Shown: positions 22,006 to 36,395 of the stretch, in pieces
Layout of the letters: each line of letters opens with the position of its first letter
How positions within the stretch are numbered: position 1 is the first letter of the stretch
Source of the DNA: Babylonia areolata
Lineage: Eukaryota; Mollusca; Gastropoda; Neogastropoda; Buccinidae
Direction: 5' to 3'
Length of the DNA: 64,000 bases
Assembly (NCBI RefSeq): GCF_041734735.1
Contig: NC_134903.1
Span: 552,501-616,500, forward strand
Position numbers and translations under genes: made by a program
The notes under the pieces: generated by a model
The model's input: the letters and a program-made list of their open reading frames with translations, nothing else
Told to the model about the DNA's origin: nothing
The model's database searches: none

Positions 22006-22530
22006 AGTGACCAGTTGTTTGGGGAAAATGGGGCGGGGGAAACCATCACACTGACCAGTTGTTTGGGGAAAATGGGGCGGGGAAACCAACACACTGACCA
22101 GTTGTTTGGGGAAAATGGGGCAGGGAAAGGAACACACTGACCAGTTGTTTGGGGAAAATGGGGCGGGGAAACCAACACACTGACCAGTTGTTTGGGGAAA
22201 ATGGGGCGGGGGAAACCAACACACTGACCAGTTGTTAGGCGAAAAGGGGGGGGGGAAAACCAACACACTGACCAGTTGTTTGGGGAAAATGGGGCGGGGG
22301 AAACCAACACACTGACCAGTTGTTTGGTGAAAAGGGGGCGGGGGAAACCAACACACTGACCAGTTGTTTGGTGAAAATGGGGCGGGGGAAACCAACACAC
22401 TGACCAGTTGTTTGGGGAAAATGGGGCGGGGGAACCAACACATTGACCAGTTGTTTGGGGAAAATGGGGTGGGGAAAACCATCACACTGACCAGTTGTTT
22501 GGGGAAAATGGGGCGGGGGAACCAACACAC
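22006..22530. repeat. ~43-46-bp G-rich minisatellite
   Basis: Twelve units of ACACTGACCAGTTGTTTGGG, GAAAATGGGGCGGGGGAAAC, CAAC. Each has G runs of four or more. It probably lies in the 3' UTR or just downstream of the lipoprotein gene. Confidence 0.95.
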
Positions 22531-22665
22531 TGAAAAGAACAGGAAACTTCACCAAAACCAAACTACAAAATGCATCAGTTCTCGTGTTTCCATTTGATAA
22601 TGCCTGGGTCGGTCAGTTCAGTTCAAGGGAGGTTATGCATGTGCTGAGGAAGTGACGTCAACATT

Positions 22666-22752
22666 TTACATGACGGCCACGGTCTTCCTGTTCCTGAGTT
22701 TGTAGTTCCTCTTCTTCATCAGCAGTCTGGGCTTGGAGGTTGGTGTGTATTC
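22666..22752 (-). CDS. lipoprotein gene last exon 44 (residues 3903-3930 and stop)
   Basis: EYTPTSKPR, then the basic tail LLMKKRNYKLRNRKTVAVM, then TAA. Chosen because it follows exon 43 in phase after CTTTCAG. Its acceptor and first eight codons are tandemly repeated in the intron. Confidence 0.8.
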   Translation of the reverse strand, partial: EYTPTSKPRLLMKKRNYKLRNRKTVAVM

Positions 22753-25700
22753 CTGAAAGGTAGAAACACTCACTGTTTAGTCACTGTATAATTGTACAGT
22801 CTATTGGGCTTGGAGGTTGGCGTGTATTCCTGAAAGGTAGAAACACTCACTTTTTAGTCACTGTATAATTGTACAGTCTGTTGGGCTTGGAGGTTGGCGT
22901 GTATTCCTGAAAGGTAGAAACACTCACTGTTTAGTCACTGTATAATTGTACAGTCTGTTGGGCTTGGAGGTTGGCGTGTATTCCTGAAAGGTAGAAACAC
23001 TCACTGTTTAGTCACTGTATAATTATACAGTCTGTTGGGCTTGGAGGTTGGCGTGTATTCCTGAAAGGTAGAAACACTCACTGTTTAGTCACTGTATAAT
23101 TGTACAGTCTGTTGGGCTTGGAGGTAGGCGTGTATTCCTGAAAGGTAGAAACACTCACTGTTTAGTCACTGTATAATTGTACAGTCTGTTGGGCTTGGAG
23201 GCTGGCGTGTGCTCAAGTCATCAGTCCCGCTGTATCATGTTTTACCCGTGTCGTTATTCTTAGTTCTTCTTTTCTTGTTTTGTTTTTTCCCCGCTGTGCT
23301 AATTATTTTTTTAGTTAGAAGAAAATTACTTTCACTGAATGCAATATCCTTACATGACATAAAAGATCATCTCCACTCTTTGTGAACATCATTTCCACAA
23401 AGTATACAGGCCAAAATGATATAACGTGTCAGTTCCTGTCAAAATAAGGGAAGGCATAAGAAAACACAAAAGAGAGTCAAACCGTGTTTAATATAATATA
23501 ATATAATATAATATAATGTAATACATTTTATATCTTAAATCATAACATGTCATATGATACGATATGACATGATATGGTACGACATAAAATGATATTATAT
23601 CATATGATAACATAATGAAACTCACATCGAGCTCCGCCAACAGTTGTTCCTGGTCAGTGGAGTTGTCTGCCCACCACTTGCTCTTGGGAACGTACTGTGT
23701 CAAGCACAAAGCAAAAATGTCATGGTCAGTATGTGTTTTATTTTAAACTGTCAGTTGTACATCAGGATATAAATATGTCACTTGAAAGACTCCTCATATA
23801 TGTATGCACTCATCATACCTGTCCATACCTAATATCGTCTCAGAAGTTTCAATCAAATACCTGTTCATACCTAATATCGTCCCAGAAGTTTCAATCAAAT
23901 ACCTGTTCATACCTAGCATCGTCTCAGAAGTTTCAATCAAATACCTGTTCATACCTAATATCGTCTCAGAAGTTTCAATCAAATACCTGTTCATACCTAA
24001 TATCGTCTCAGAAGTTTCAATCAAATACCTGTTCATACATAATATCGTTTCAGAAGTTTCAATCAAATACCTGTTCATACCTAATATCGTCTCAGAAGTT
24101 TCAATCAACGTGACCGTTCACAAACGGCCAAGCACATGTCCACAACACTGGAGTGGTGCGAAGCAGTTTCTCTGCGTCATAAGCATAAGAATTGAGTTGT
24201 TCCGCTTGATCATTTTGTGGGCTAAAACCCAGACTCCAGCACTGTGGAGGGCAGCGGAGAGCGTTCTGCTTCATCCACCTGATTCCCTTTCAACTGCAAT
24301 ATCAAACCTTCACCCGCAACGCTGTGGTAACTCATCTGTTTCAACACAACACCGATTTCGTGACTTGTGTGAAAAGAACGAAAGACGCCCTCCTATTCTA
24401 AATCCACAACAACGAACAACACGTGAAATCTAAGTACCAAGCAGAAAAAGCTACAACACCACAGAAATATAACCACAAAAACTGCTGACCATTAAAGGGA
24501 AACAAGCGTGGGTCCCACTCACATGATCGTAGAAGTACTGCACGGTGTCCATGTCAGGAACAGAGTTCATGACCTCGTTGTACTTCGTCACCAACGGCGT
24601 CATATCCGGCATGGAGTCCAGTGTTTCCATGGCAACAGGCAGGTGGATCTCAGCCTGGATCTCCCCGTGCTCAGGATCCCACACAGTCACGTGACTCTTC
24701 TGCAGGAAGCGGAAGTGACGTGCGTAAATTTCCAGTTCTTCCTCGATGATTTCCTTCAGCAGTGTGGCGATGCTGTGGAGATGTTTCTCCAGGTTCTCCT
24801 CCATCTGCCAGTAGTTGTAGGCCCACACACCCTGCACCACACAGCTTTCGATATATTGCATGGTCAGTGTTAATTGATCTATTTGTCAAGTGATTGATTA
24901 GACAGACGTTATAGAAGGACCACACAGCTTTCGATATATTGCATGGTCAGTGTTAATTGATCTATTTGTCAAGTGATTGATTAGACAGACGTTATAGAAG
25001 GACCACACAGCTTTCGATATATTCCATGGTCAGTGTTAATTGATCATATTTGTCAAGTGATTGATTAGACAGACGTTATAGAAGGACCACACAGCTTTCG
25101 ATATATTGCATAGTCAGTGTTAATTGATCATATTTGTCAAGTGATTGATTAGACAGACGCTATAGAAGGACCACACAGCTTTCGATTTATTGCATGTTCA
25201 GTGTTAATCAATCATTTTTAGTAAGTGATTGATTAGACAGACGTTATAGAATGACCACACAGCTATCGATATATTGCATGTTCAGTGTTAATTGATCATA
25301 TTTGGTAAGTGATTGATTAGACAGACGCTATAGAAGGATCACACAGCTTTCGATATATTGCATGGTCAGTGTTAATTGATTATATTTGGTAAGTGATTGA
25401 TTAGACAGACGCTATAGAAGGACCACACAGCATTCGACGAATCAGTGATAATCAATCGTATTTTGGTAAGTGATTATTAGGCAGACGTTATAGAAGGACC
25501 ACACAGCTTCGATAAATTGCATGGCCAGTGTTAATCAATCATTTTAGTAAGTGAATGATTTGGAACGGAGTTACAGAAGGACCACACAGCATTCGGTAAG
25601 TCCAATGGCCAGTGTTATTTAATCGTACTTGGTAAGTGATTGATCAGGCAGGATTTATGGAAGGAACATTGTCAAAACTATTTGAAAATGGTTGTTATTA

Positions 25701-26606
25701 CACAGTTTTGGACTGCTGCGTCTCTGAACATTTTCAACCTTGAGTTCATTGAACATTCGATGACAAATGACTTGAGAATGGAATTACTCAAATTTGGATG
25801 CTCTTGGAAAAATACGAGATGATCAGCTCTGTCCTGAAATTAACAACAGGCATAAACTGATTAGTGTCGTTTTAATCATAGCAGAATGTTTCCATATTTT
25901 ACAGGTATGATTTTCTGTTGGAAGTTCTGAGAATGTGTCTGTGGTTTGTCGGAAAACACCAATCCCGTCCCATTTCGTGTTATTTGACTTACCTGTTGGT
26001 AAACCTCATTGGACATGGCTTTGACACGTTTCATCGACTCCATGTTCAGGACGTCAGACAGGACCTCATTCGCACGAGCGGATGCATCGTAGATGACAGC
26101 AGTGTACTGCTCAGGCACGCGCAGTGCGCTCAGTTTGTTGCTGGCAGCCCGGATGTATGGAGTGACGTCCAGGGACTGGATGTAGGGGTGCTGGGTGAGG
26201 TTCTGCATTGCCTCTGCACACAGCACGTCATCACGCTGTTCACCTACAACGCAGCTGATTTCAATGCGTGCTTTGGAATGTGTGATGCGTATCCTAGCAG
26301 AAAATAAAACACGTGGTGGTTGTAAAGATGTTCAAAACAAAAGGAGGAAGAGGAAAAAAAGGAGAAGAAGGAGGAGGATGAGGAGGTGAAGAAGTATAAG
26401 GAGGAGGAGGAAAGAAGAAGAGGAAAGAGGAGAAAGAAGAGTAGGAAGGGAACGAAGAATAAGGAGAAGAAGAAGAAGGCAGCGGGAGAGGAGGAGAAAA
26501 ACAAGGGGGACAAGAAAAACATCGATACGCCACAACCACCAACCACAAACAGCAAGAGTAAGATGACATCAATAGAATAATTAGCATTAATTAAATATCT
26601 GGTCAT

Positions 26607-26651
<45 letters not shown>

Positions 26652-29600
26652 TATATATATATATATATATATGTATATAACTACTTGAACTTATGGGAGC
26701 TCATGATTAATCAGTATGCTTACTGCTGGTCATTTCAACATGCGTCAACTCTGGTAACTGTATGCACGGGTTGGACGGGGGGGGGGGAGGGATTGGGGGG
26801 GGGGGTAACCTACCTGACACAGTGTTAGAGAAGCGGATCCTGTGCTGTCTGGCGGCCAGAAGGTAGCTGTCCAGGGAGACCACTGCCTTTGTAAGGCGGG
26901 CCACTCCACTGTCAATCAGCTCCTGGAACACACACCTCGTCATCAGTACCAGCCACGTGACCAGTGATGTCAGCATCACGTCACGTCATTGCTTACATCA
27001 TCAGTAAGGAACATATGAACAAAATAACAGTTACCATCTTTGACTGGTGCAGGAACTTATGAACAAAATAAGAGTTACCATCTTTGACTGGTGCAGGAAC
27101 TTATGAACAAAAGAACAGTTACCATCTTTGACTGGTGCAGGAACTTATGAACAAAATAACAGTTACCATCTTTGACTGGTGCAGGAATTATGAACAAAAT
27201 AACAGTTACCATCTTTGACTGGTGCAGGAACTTATGAACAAAATAAGAGTTACCATCTTTGACTGGTGCAGGAACTTATGAACAAAAGAACAGTTACCAC
27301 TTGTGGCTGGTGTAGGAACTTATGAACAAAATAACAGTTACCATTTCTGACATGTGTAGGAACTTATGAACAAAATAACAGTTACCATCTTTGACTGGTG
27401 CAGGAACTTATGAACAAAATAACAGTTACCATTTTTGACTGGTGTAGGAACTTATGAACAAAATAACAGTTACCATTTTTGACTGGTGCAGGAACTTCAG
27501 AACAAGGCATTGAACATGAGCGTTGTTTTCAAGACAGCCGGGGTTTGAAGCAGTGAGTGAGTTACCTCAAACTCCTGCAGCAGAGAGTTGACGGACTGTT
27601 GGTAGTACTGCCCCACAGGGTACTGTGTCATGGTCTGCACAGCTTCCTTCATCTGCTGGCTGATGGCGTCTACTTTCTGCTGGTAGCTGTCCGACATCTC
27701 GCCGATGTATTGCCTGCAAACACACAGGGCCTGAGTATAGACTGTGTGTCTTAAGTGACAGCTGTTTGACATGCTATCAATGTATTGCCTGCAAACACAC
27801 ATGGTCTGAGTATAGACTGTTTTGACTGTTTGACTCAGTATATTGCCTGCAAACACACTTGGTCTGAGTGCAGACTGTGTGTTTTGGGTGAAAGCTGATA
27901 TTTTATGAATGTGGATTTTTCTTCTGAATGATTTCTGATATTGTTACTATGGTCACTACCTGTTTTTGGTGAGCAACATATTTGGTATATCACCGGTTAT
28001 TGTTATTAGCTTTATGTCTGTATTTTTCTGTTCAGTGATGCAGGAACACAATTCATATAACAACGATTTAGTTTTTAATATGAACCGTTTGTGCTTTGTA
28101 ACAGTCTGCCAACTATGATGGTAAGAAAGTTCAGCGTACATCACAGAAATATCAAATAACATGCCGAATCCGACTAAGTGATAATTTTTACCACTATCAT
28201 TTCGTGAGACCTGCAAAATTTCAATCAATGATTGCGGTTTTCCCCTTACAAGTATTGTATGCACGACGTAGGACAAATGATAAATGATTATGGTGAAGGA
28301 AAAACAGCGCAGAACAAAGTGTCAGCCCCTGTCCTCCCCCCCAGCTCCCTGTCGAAGCTCCCAGCCCCCTGTACAAGCCCTCAGCCCCCTGTCCAGGCCC
28401 CCAGCCCCCTGTCCAATCCCCCAGCCCCCTGTACAAGCCCTCAGCCCCCTGTCCAGGCCCTCAGCCCCCTGTACAAGCCCTCAGCCCCCTGTCCAATTCC
28501 CAGCCCCCTGTCCAAGCCCCCCATCACTCACTGCAAGGCCAGGTAGCGGTCAGACACAGCACTGCCCATGCTCTTCAGGAACGGGTGACGGCGGTAGAAA
28601 CGGTTCAGCTGACGTCTCAGGGTCTGCAGCTGGGAAGCCAACTCGTCCATCTCGTTGTTCAGAAGGTCCATCAGAGGAGTGAGGTCCTCGGCCAGAGCTG
28701 CTGCGCTGCGGGAATACCTGGCGGCCAGCTCATCACGCACGGCGTCATTGACGGTCTTCAGGGTCTGCTTGCTGCGGGACGCACAGTAGCTGAGCTTGGC
28801 CACGCTGTATTCCTGTAGGACAGAGACGGTCAGGTGGTGGTGGGGACATTGTCACAGGAAGATGGCCGGCGTAAAACATGAATGGGTCTGCTGTGCTGGT
28901 TTGCTTGTTTTTAGGCTTGTTTCTGTACCAGAATGATTTTGTTTTAGTCACGCTCATGATGTTCACGCCATAACGAAAGTGAAAGTGATACCACATCCTC
29001 GACAAAACAGCATCGATAGATACTACACTAAGGAGCATCAGCTCATCTAGTATTTCGAAATATTTTGTAAAAAGCGGAGACACAATGCTTGATCCAATTT
29101 TGTCATTCAAGACACATTAAAGTAAAACATTAGGCCTGCTTATCTGGCGTGTATACATCTAGTGTTTTCCTTGCCGCTGTCCTCTTCCATACTTCAGAAG
29201 GATTGTAAAGGTCCACAGTGGTCAGAAACAGCCCAACAGTGGATCGCTGGAGAGTCACGTTACCTGCAGGTCAGCCAGGAAGGCAGAACGCCAGTGCAGA
29301 CGGGAGTGGAGGAGGGTGGAGGTGTTCAGACGGAGAGCCAGGAGAGCGTCAGTGATGATGTCAGTCACGTGGTCCCGGTAGACTTCCGCCTTGATGGCAG
29401 TGTCGTTGACGTAGAAAGCCTTGAGGACCAGGCTGCGTTCTGGGTGTTCTGTAACCATGGGTAGGAGAGGGGCTGAGGACTGTGTGGACGCTGTGCCTCT
29501 ATCTGACATCTCTCTGTCCCTCTACATTTGAATGGTCAATCTCGACATTGTAATGATATAATGTGTTCGTATTGATATGATGGGTTTTGATGTTGAGGCA

Positions 29601-31408
29601 TAAATAATTATTTCATGATTTCTATCTACTTTAGTATCTATTTGTATTGATATGATGTGTGTCGATGTTACATGCCCATCAGCAATAAACCCGAAGATTG
29701 GAAGCATAACTGCCAAAGCTCAAAACAGTGAGTGCCATTACATTTCTGTTTTCAGACAATGACTCAGATCATGCTATTTATACCTCCCGCTACTGCACAT
29801 GGCATTGGGGGGGGGGTTGAAGACTTGCTTGTGAATGTGAATGACAATGGTTTTCAAAATCTTAACGTAGATAATGAAATAATCTGTCGTTTCTTGTGTT
29901 AATTGCAGGACACGCATTGCATGTTACAATAATTTGATATAACAAAACACTGTATTGCCGTGTGTGAAGATAAGCCATAGCGACTTACCGGGATCATAGT
30001 TGGTCTTGAGGCTGAAGGACCGTTTGTTGGTGTCCAGGGTGACGTCAGACTGGGTGACGCGGTCATCGTCATAGCTGTTGGTGAGACTGATGGAGTAAGG
30101 TTCCACGCTCTTCACCTGTCCCTTCATCGTCATCTTCTTCACCGGGCTCACCATCTGTCAGCAAAGTGCACAGCTTTGTCTCACCTCACCGCTGACGTCT
30201 GAGTCCATGGACTGGGACAATGTCTGTCACATCTTTTCCTTTGACAACAGATGGACTTTTGGTATGGAGTGTGAACAATTTATTACCAGGAAAAATAGGT
30301 ATCCTTTTTTATCAGAAAAATACTGAAATAAGAGCTGAAAAAGGCTTTCGCTGATAACTATACAGACTGTGTATTCAGGACAGCTCTGGTATGAACTGCA
30401 TGCCAACAAAAGAGAAAAGCGATGCTGATCGATGCCGTTTGTCCAAGGCCTAGAAATTCAGGAGCAGTATATGGAATCGCTTGATTACAATTTGTGTACA
30501 AATAAAAAAGAAAAAGGCTAATTTAACGGAAAGCATTGAGTAGATTACGATCTTCATCATGCAACAAACATTTGGCATACTGTGTGACTAAATATTTGTC
30601 TACAAATATTTAGTAAATTGCGAGAGTATTTTACTCCCAGTTATTTTGATATACTCTGACGCAGACTGTTTTTCGCAGAGTATTTTTCAGCAAATTGTTC
30701 AAATAATCTGAGAATGTTTTTCAAGCCTAGATCACATAATGCGATATGTGAGAAGAAAATGTACCCAATCTTCCCAAATATCCACCCTCACCCAGACTCT
30801 CAAAGCATCACCGGTGGCCCAGCATTACCTCCACTGTCAGTTGCCGACGCAGCTGGTCGATCTCTCCTCTCAAAGCCATGTTCTTGCGCTGGCGGCGGGC
30901 GGTCAGGTACCACGTGTCCACAGCAGCCGAATAGCGGTCCTCGGTGGCTCCAAGGTGAGAGGTCATGGACACGTCGAGGTCAGTGTGGGGGTGGGTCAAG
31001 GTAAGGTGAAGGGTGTAGTTGCTGCCGTTGTCCCAGGCCCCTGCGGTGTCCTGCAGCTTGGAGGTGAAGGTCAGCACCTTGCTGGAGTCCTGGGAGTAGG
31101 ACAGGGCCGTGGTGGCGTCCAGGAGTGTCTTCCCTTGGTTCACGGCCACCTCGCTTTGCACACGCACTTCCTGTCACACCACGTGAACAGTCTATTTATA
31201 GCACTGGACTGAGGCCATCTTTTTTCATACGAATTACTTTACTGCATGCTTTTTTCTCGTTGCTGTTGTTTTTCTACGCTTTGTTTTCAACAATGACGGA
31301 GAATGGACAGGTAAGAATGCATTTATGAAAGAATGTTTGGAACAGTTAACTTTCATCCTACTGAATTGGGTGTATTATCAGAAATACAGTGCACGAATAT
31401 CAAGAAAA

Positions 31409-31469
<61 letters not shown>

Positions 31470-34400
31470 CAGCAAAGTACGATATCATGTAAGGGAAATA
31501 AATGAAGTCCACATGAAGGAAAACAAAGAACCAACGATGAACAGGATTCAGAAAGCCAGTGACATAATATATACGATTTCCAGACCTGGTTGATGGCAGG
31601 GAGACTGAGGGTGAGGTCGGCCTTGTTCTTCTCGCCAGGGGTCCACTTGGTCTGCAGGGACACCTGTTTGCTCTGGTCACGGTCAGCGTCCCAGTGGAAC
31701 GTGGCGTCCATCGCACGTAACCAGGCGCTCCGGGTCACGGATCCGCTCACCTGCACTGCGCGTGAGAACACTCCGACCTTCACCTTGCCGTCGTAGCTCG
31801 TGCTGGAGCGACGGCTGAGGTCGTTGAAGTCCAGGGTGTAGAACACTCTGCGGTTGCTTCCCCTGCCCCAGTAGAGCTCGCCCTGGCTGGCGGCGTTCAT
31901 GGAGCTGGCCTGAAGGTTGTACTTGGCTCCCACTGTGCGTGAAGGGTGTACCACCTGCACAGTGTCATGTATGTATGACAGTCAGTCCTGTTCGACTGTT
32001 CCATCAGAACAGTAGAGGAGGTAACTGCTATCCTGACTATCTGGCTAGAATTTGATTACAATGGAGAGTGTCTTGCCCCACTCGGCCACGAGGGTTTTCG
32101 GACAGTCGGCGTTAGGGTGGTTCCTAAAGGCCAACTAGCCCCCGAGGCTGCAGCACTGACAGCCAGTGCAATTTTGCCTTCTGGTTTGTAGAGTCATAGT
32201 CCTTCACAAAAGACTAGGCTGGAAATGATTCCTATTGAAATTGAGAAACCATTGATAGTACAGCTGTCACTTTGCTGTCGGCCCAGCTGTAAACTAATGT
32301 CAATCTGTGCAGTGTGAACGAGGGTGTGGAATGAAATGTATGTTGTTCCCATGAGGCATGAGGAGGGAAATAATTGGCGCTGAATTTAAACAGTAAAATA
32401 TGTATTCTTATAGAATGTACTTAAAACGACGTAGTCTCTCATAATATTCAGCAATACATTTTATTTTAAAGGAATATGCTTACTTAGAATCATGTAAAGG
32501 TGTTATGTAAACGAATGCATGTCAACTTCAGACAATCGTAAACAAAATCTTTGAATTACGAACAAGGAGATAAAGTGGGATAGATGTATGTGTACATGGG
32601 TTTTGTATGAACCAAACAAACTGATCTAAACTTTGAACATGGGTAAGCAGTTAACCCTGTTCCACTGACCTTGAGGTCGAGGTCATGCTGAAGGCCATTG
32701 GAGTCTGAGGAGTCAGTGAAGCGGGAGGTGACCCGCAGGTTGCTGTTGGGGTCGTTCCGGTCCCAGTCCAGGCCGAGCTCAGCGCCCTCGTTAGTGCGAG
32801 CCAGGGAGTACTGCATGGGGTGGGGCTCGGCCAGGGTCACGGTCACCTGGGGAAGGTCACCGGTCAGGGTGGAGATGTCAAGGTCCACCAGCTTGTCTCC
32901 GTTCAGACTGCCCGTCATCTGTGTGGAAGGCTGAGTGTCAGCACATTGCTCTCACGTGGAGAAACACTGGTGGAGCCACTGTTCGTTTAAAGAATCCAGT
33001 TCACCCACTGATTATCTTACCGGCTGCCTTATAAATGGACCCAATCACTCATAACCAAGGAATGATAAACTAACATGACCGACTACATAACTGATTACAA
33101 AGTATGAAAAAGAGAAGAAAATATCAATACTTAAAAGGCTGAAAAGATTGCCTAAACGAATAACTCGCTGATTAGCTGATTGGCTAGTTGAGTGACTGAC
33201 AAACAATCTGAATGATATAAAATCCGAAAAAAAAGAAACAATGGAAATTGTTAGAAAAAAAAAAAAAAAAAAAAAAAAACCTCTCAGGCTGACGCATTGT
33301 TTTCACTGGGTAACTGATTAAATGAGCTAAAGACAAATGCGCTTCAACAAAAAGTTACATCAGACGCTCAAAAACTAAAACAGTATAATACTTAAAAAGT
33401 AGGATATTTGACTTCGTTTTGCAGTGTGCCTGTGCTTTGCACAAACACATTATTTCCCTGTTTGCTGTCTAGATGAACAGTCAGAAAACACTACACGTGT
33501 TGCCAGGATCTGCTCTCACCCACTCCCTGTTCCTCTCACCTTGTGTTCATATTTGTCCTGGGAACCATGATGCTCCAGGACCCAGCTGGTTCTGCGCAGT
33601 GCCTGGAAAGGGGTGCTCAGACTGACGTCTGTGTGCAGCTGGCGCTCGTACCAGCTGTTGTCATGGCGCCACGTGCCGTCCATGACGATCTCCTGGTCAC
33701 CTGACCAGCCCAAGATCACGTGACTTGTTTTCTGAGAGCCGCGTTCCCCGTTCACCACCTGTGGATGGGACATCAAAACTCACAATAACCATTATTATTA
33801 TCATTATCATTATTGTCATTATTCATTTTTTATATTCTTATCCAGCTCAAAGCTAAGCTTATACCACATATTGACATCAGCTTACATTTGGTCCAACAGC
33901 AAAGTGAGAGCTGTATGATCAATGGTTTCTCCATTATAATGGGAAGTCATTTTCAGCTTAATCTTTTGTGAAGGATTATGACTCTCCAACTAGGAGGCAA
34001 GACTGCACTGGCTCTTTGTGCTGCAGCCTTGAGGGCTAGTTGGCCTGTGGGAACCATCCCAACACCGACTTTCCTAAAACCCTCTTGGCTGAGAGAGTGG
34101 GGATGTAGCTTGGGCAAGAAACTGTCCACTGGAATCAAATCCTAGCCCAGATAGTCAGGACAGATAGTCTGTTGTTCTGATGGTCATAGTCGGACACGAC
34201 TCACAATCATACATTGTTATTATCATCGTTATCATTATGATATTATTAACATTGTTGTTATCATCATCGGAATACAAACTAGCTGATGTACCTCCCAACT
34301 ACATCCCGTGTTTCACTTTCACTCATTCATTTATTCTCAAACCTCTTTCTGTGTGTGTGTGTGTCTCTGTAACTATTTCACACACTCTCTGTCTCTCTCT

Positions 34401-35046
34401 TTCTCTGTCTCACTCTCTCTATATCTATCGTTCTATCTATCTATGTCCCTCCCCCGTTGTCTCTCTGCATAAGTCATCTGTCTCTCTGCATAAGTCATCT
34501 CTCTGTCTCTCTGCATAAGTCATCTCTCTGTCTCTCTGCATAAGTCATCTCTCTGTCTCTCTTTGTCTCTGTATGTCTCCCCATCTCTGTCTGTCTGTCT
34601 CTGACTCTGTCTGTCTCTCTGCATAAGTCATCTCTCTGTCTCTCTTTGTCTCTGTATGTCTCTCCATCTCTGTCTGTCTGTCTCTGACTCTGTCTGTCTC
34701 TCTGCATAAGTCATCTCTCTGTCTCTTTGCATAAGTCATTTCTCTGTCTCTCTCTGTCTCTGTATGTCTCTCCATCTCTGTCTGTCTGTCTCTGACTCTG
34801 TCTGTCTCTCTGCATAAGTCATCTCTCTGTCTCTCTTTGTCTCTGTATGTCTCTCCATCTCTGTCTGTCTGTCTCTGACTCTGTCTGTCTCTCTGCATAA
34901 GTCATCTCTCTGTCTCTCTGCATAAGTCATCTCTCTGTCTCTCTTTGTCTCTGTATGTCTCTCCATCTCTGTCTGTCTGTCTCTGACTCTCCGTGACCTC
35001 CAATTAAGCACAGAAGACTGACATCTCATCACCTCCATCTTAAAGT

Positions 35047-35097
<51 letters not shown>

Positions 35098-35463
35098 GAT
35101 GGTCAATCTCGACATTGGAATTATTTGACGTGTTCGTATTGATATGATGTATATCGATGTTACATGCGTAAATATTCATTATATGATTTATCTGTACTTT
35201 GTTTTCTGTGTACTGTCCAAACCTTGGAGATGAACGACTGAAAAAATGCGAATTACCCCCTGTCACATGTGCTTTTTAGCTAATGACAAAGTGCCAATGT
35301 GCCGCAAATCTCTTGTTAGTTTATGTTGTTTCAATTCTGTTTTGTTTCTGTTTGTGTTTATTTCCACATTTCTGTTCCATTTCATCTATTTTCCATCATT
35401 TTGTTCTGATTTGTACTTATTTGTCACCAGAGCTTTTCAGCTAATGACATTAAACATTTCAGT

Positions 35464-35523
<60 letters not shown>

Positions 35524-35569
35524 CCTCTCTATCTCCCTCCCCCCCTCTCTCTCCCCCTTCTCTCTCTCT

Positions 35570-35610
<41 letters not shown>

Positions 35611-36345
35611 ATCTCTCTCTCTGACATCCCATCACCTCCATCTTCCAGTCCTTCACGCTGTCAAAGGGCGTGTCCACGGAGCCGGCAGCGGTCAGGTCGA
35701 AAGGCGAACGGTAGCTGAGACTGGCCGAGGCCCTGACGGCGTCCAGAAGAGGGGTGCTGAGGTAGGCGGAGCTCTTGAAGTCCTGCAGGCTGCCCTCGTG
35801 GCTGGCGCGTGCCTCCAGGGTGTGCCAGTCAGCGTGGGGCGTGGTCAGACGAGCGGTGATGGAGCTGGAGCCAGAGAGGGAGGACTGCAGGGTGTAGACA
35901 TGGCCCTGGCCGAGGTCCAGCTTGCTGGATACCTGGGAGAGAGAATGGGGGAGAGGAGTTAGTGACTGTGGACAGTTACAACAATGATGACAAGTCAAAG
36001 CATAAGGAGAAAACCAACAACATAATGGTACTGTGTTTGTACATTTCTTATTTCGTTTATTCCTTCGTTTATTTGTGTATTATTTGCTCCGTTTGTTTAC
36101 TTCTTTCTAACCTTTCTTATGGTCTGACTCCCTTTCTTATGGTCTGACTCCCTTTCTTATGGTCTGACTAAGTCCGGCATCTGCTTGCTTCGTTTTACTT
36201 GGTTTTTTACTCTCTTTTTTTCTATCATAAATGTATCTGTGGGTCAGTCCGAACATTTTGACGTCACCTTGGAGTTTAAGCTGAAACTTCCCCTTGTCTT
36301 TCTTTCTTCTTTTACCTTTCTTCGTCTTCTTCTTCTTCTTCTTCT

Positions 36346-36395
<50 letters not shown>

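Noticed and set aside
24508-24873. Forward-strand frame opposite exon 42 and similar forward frames opposite lipoprotein exons (e.g. 42231-42893, 30739-31212)
   Set aside because: Shadows of the minus-strand exons, which have consistent splice sites, phase and family similarity.
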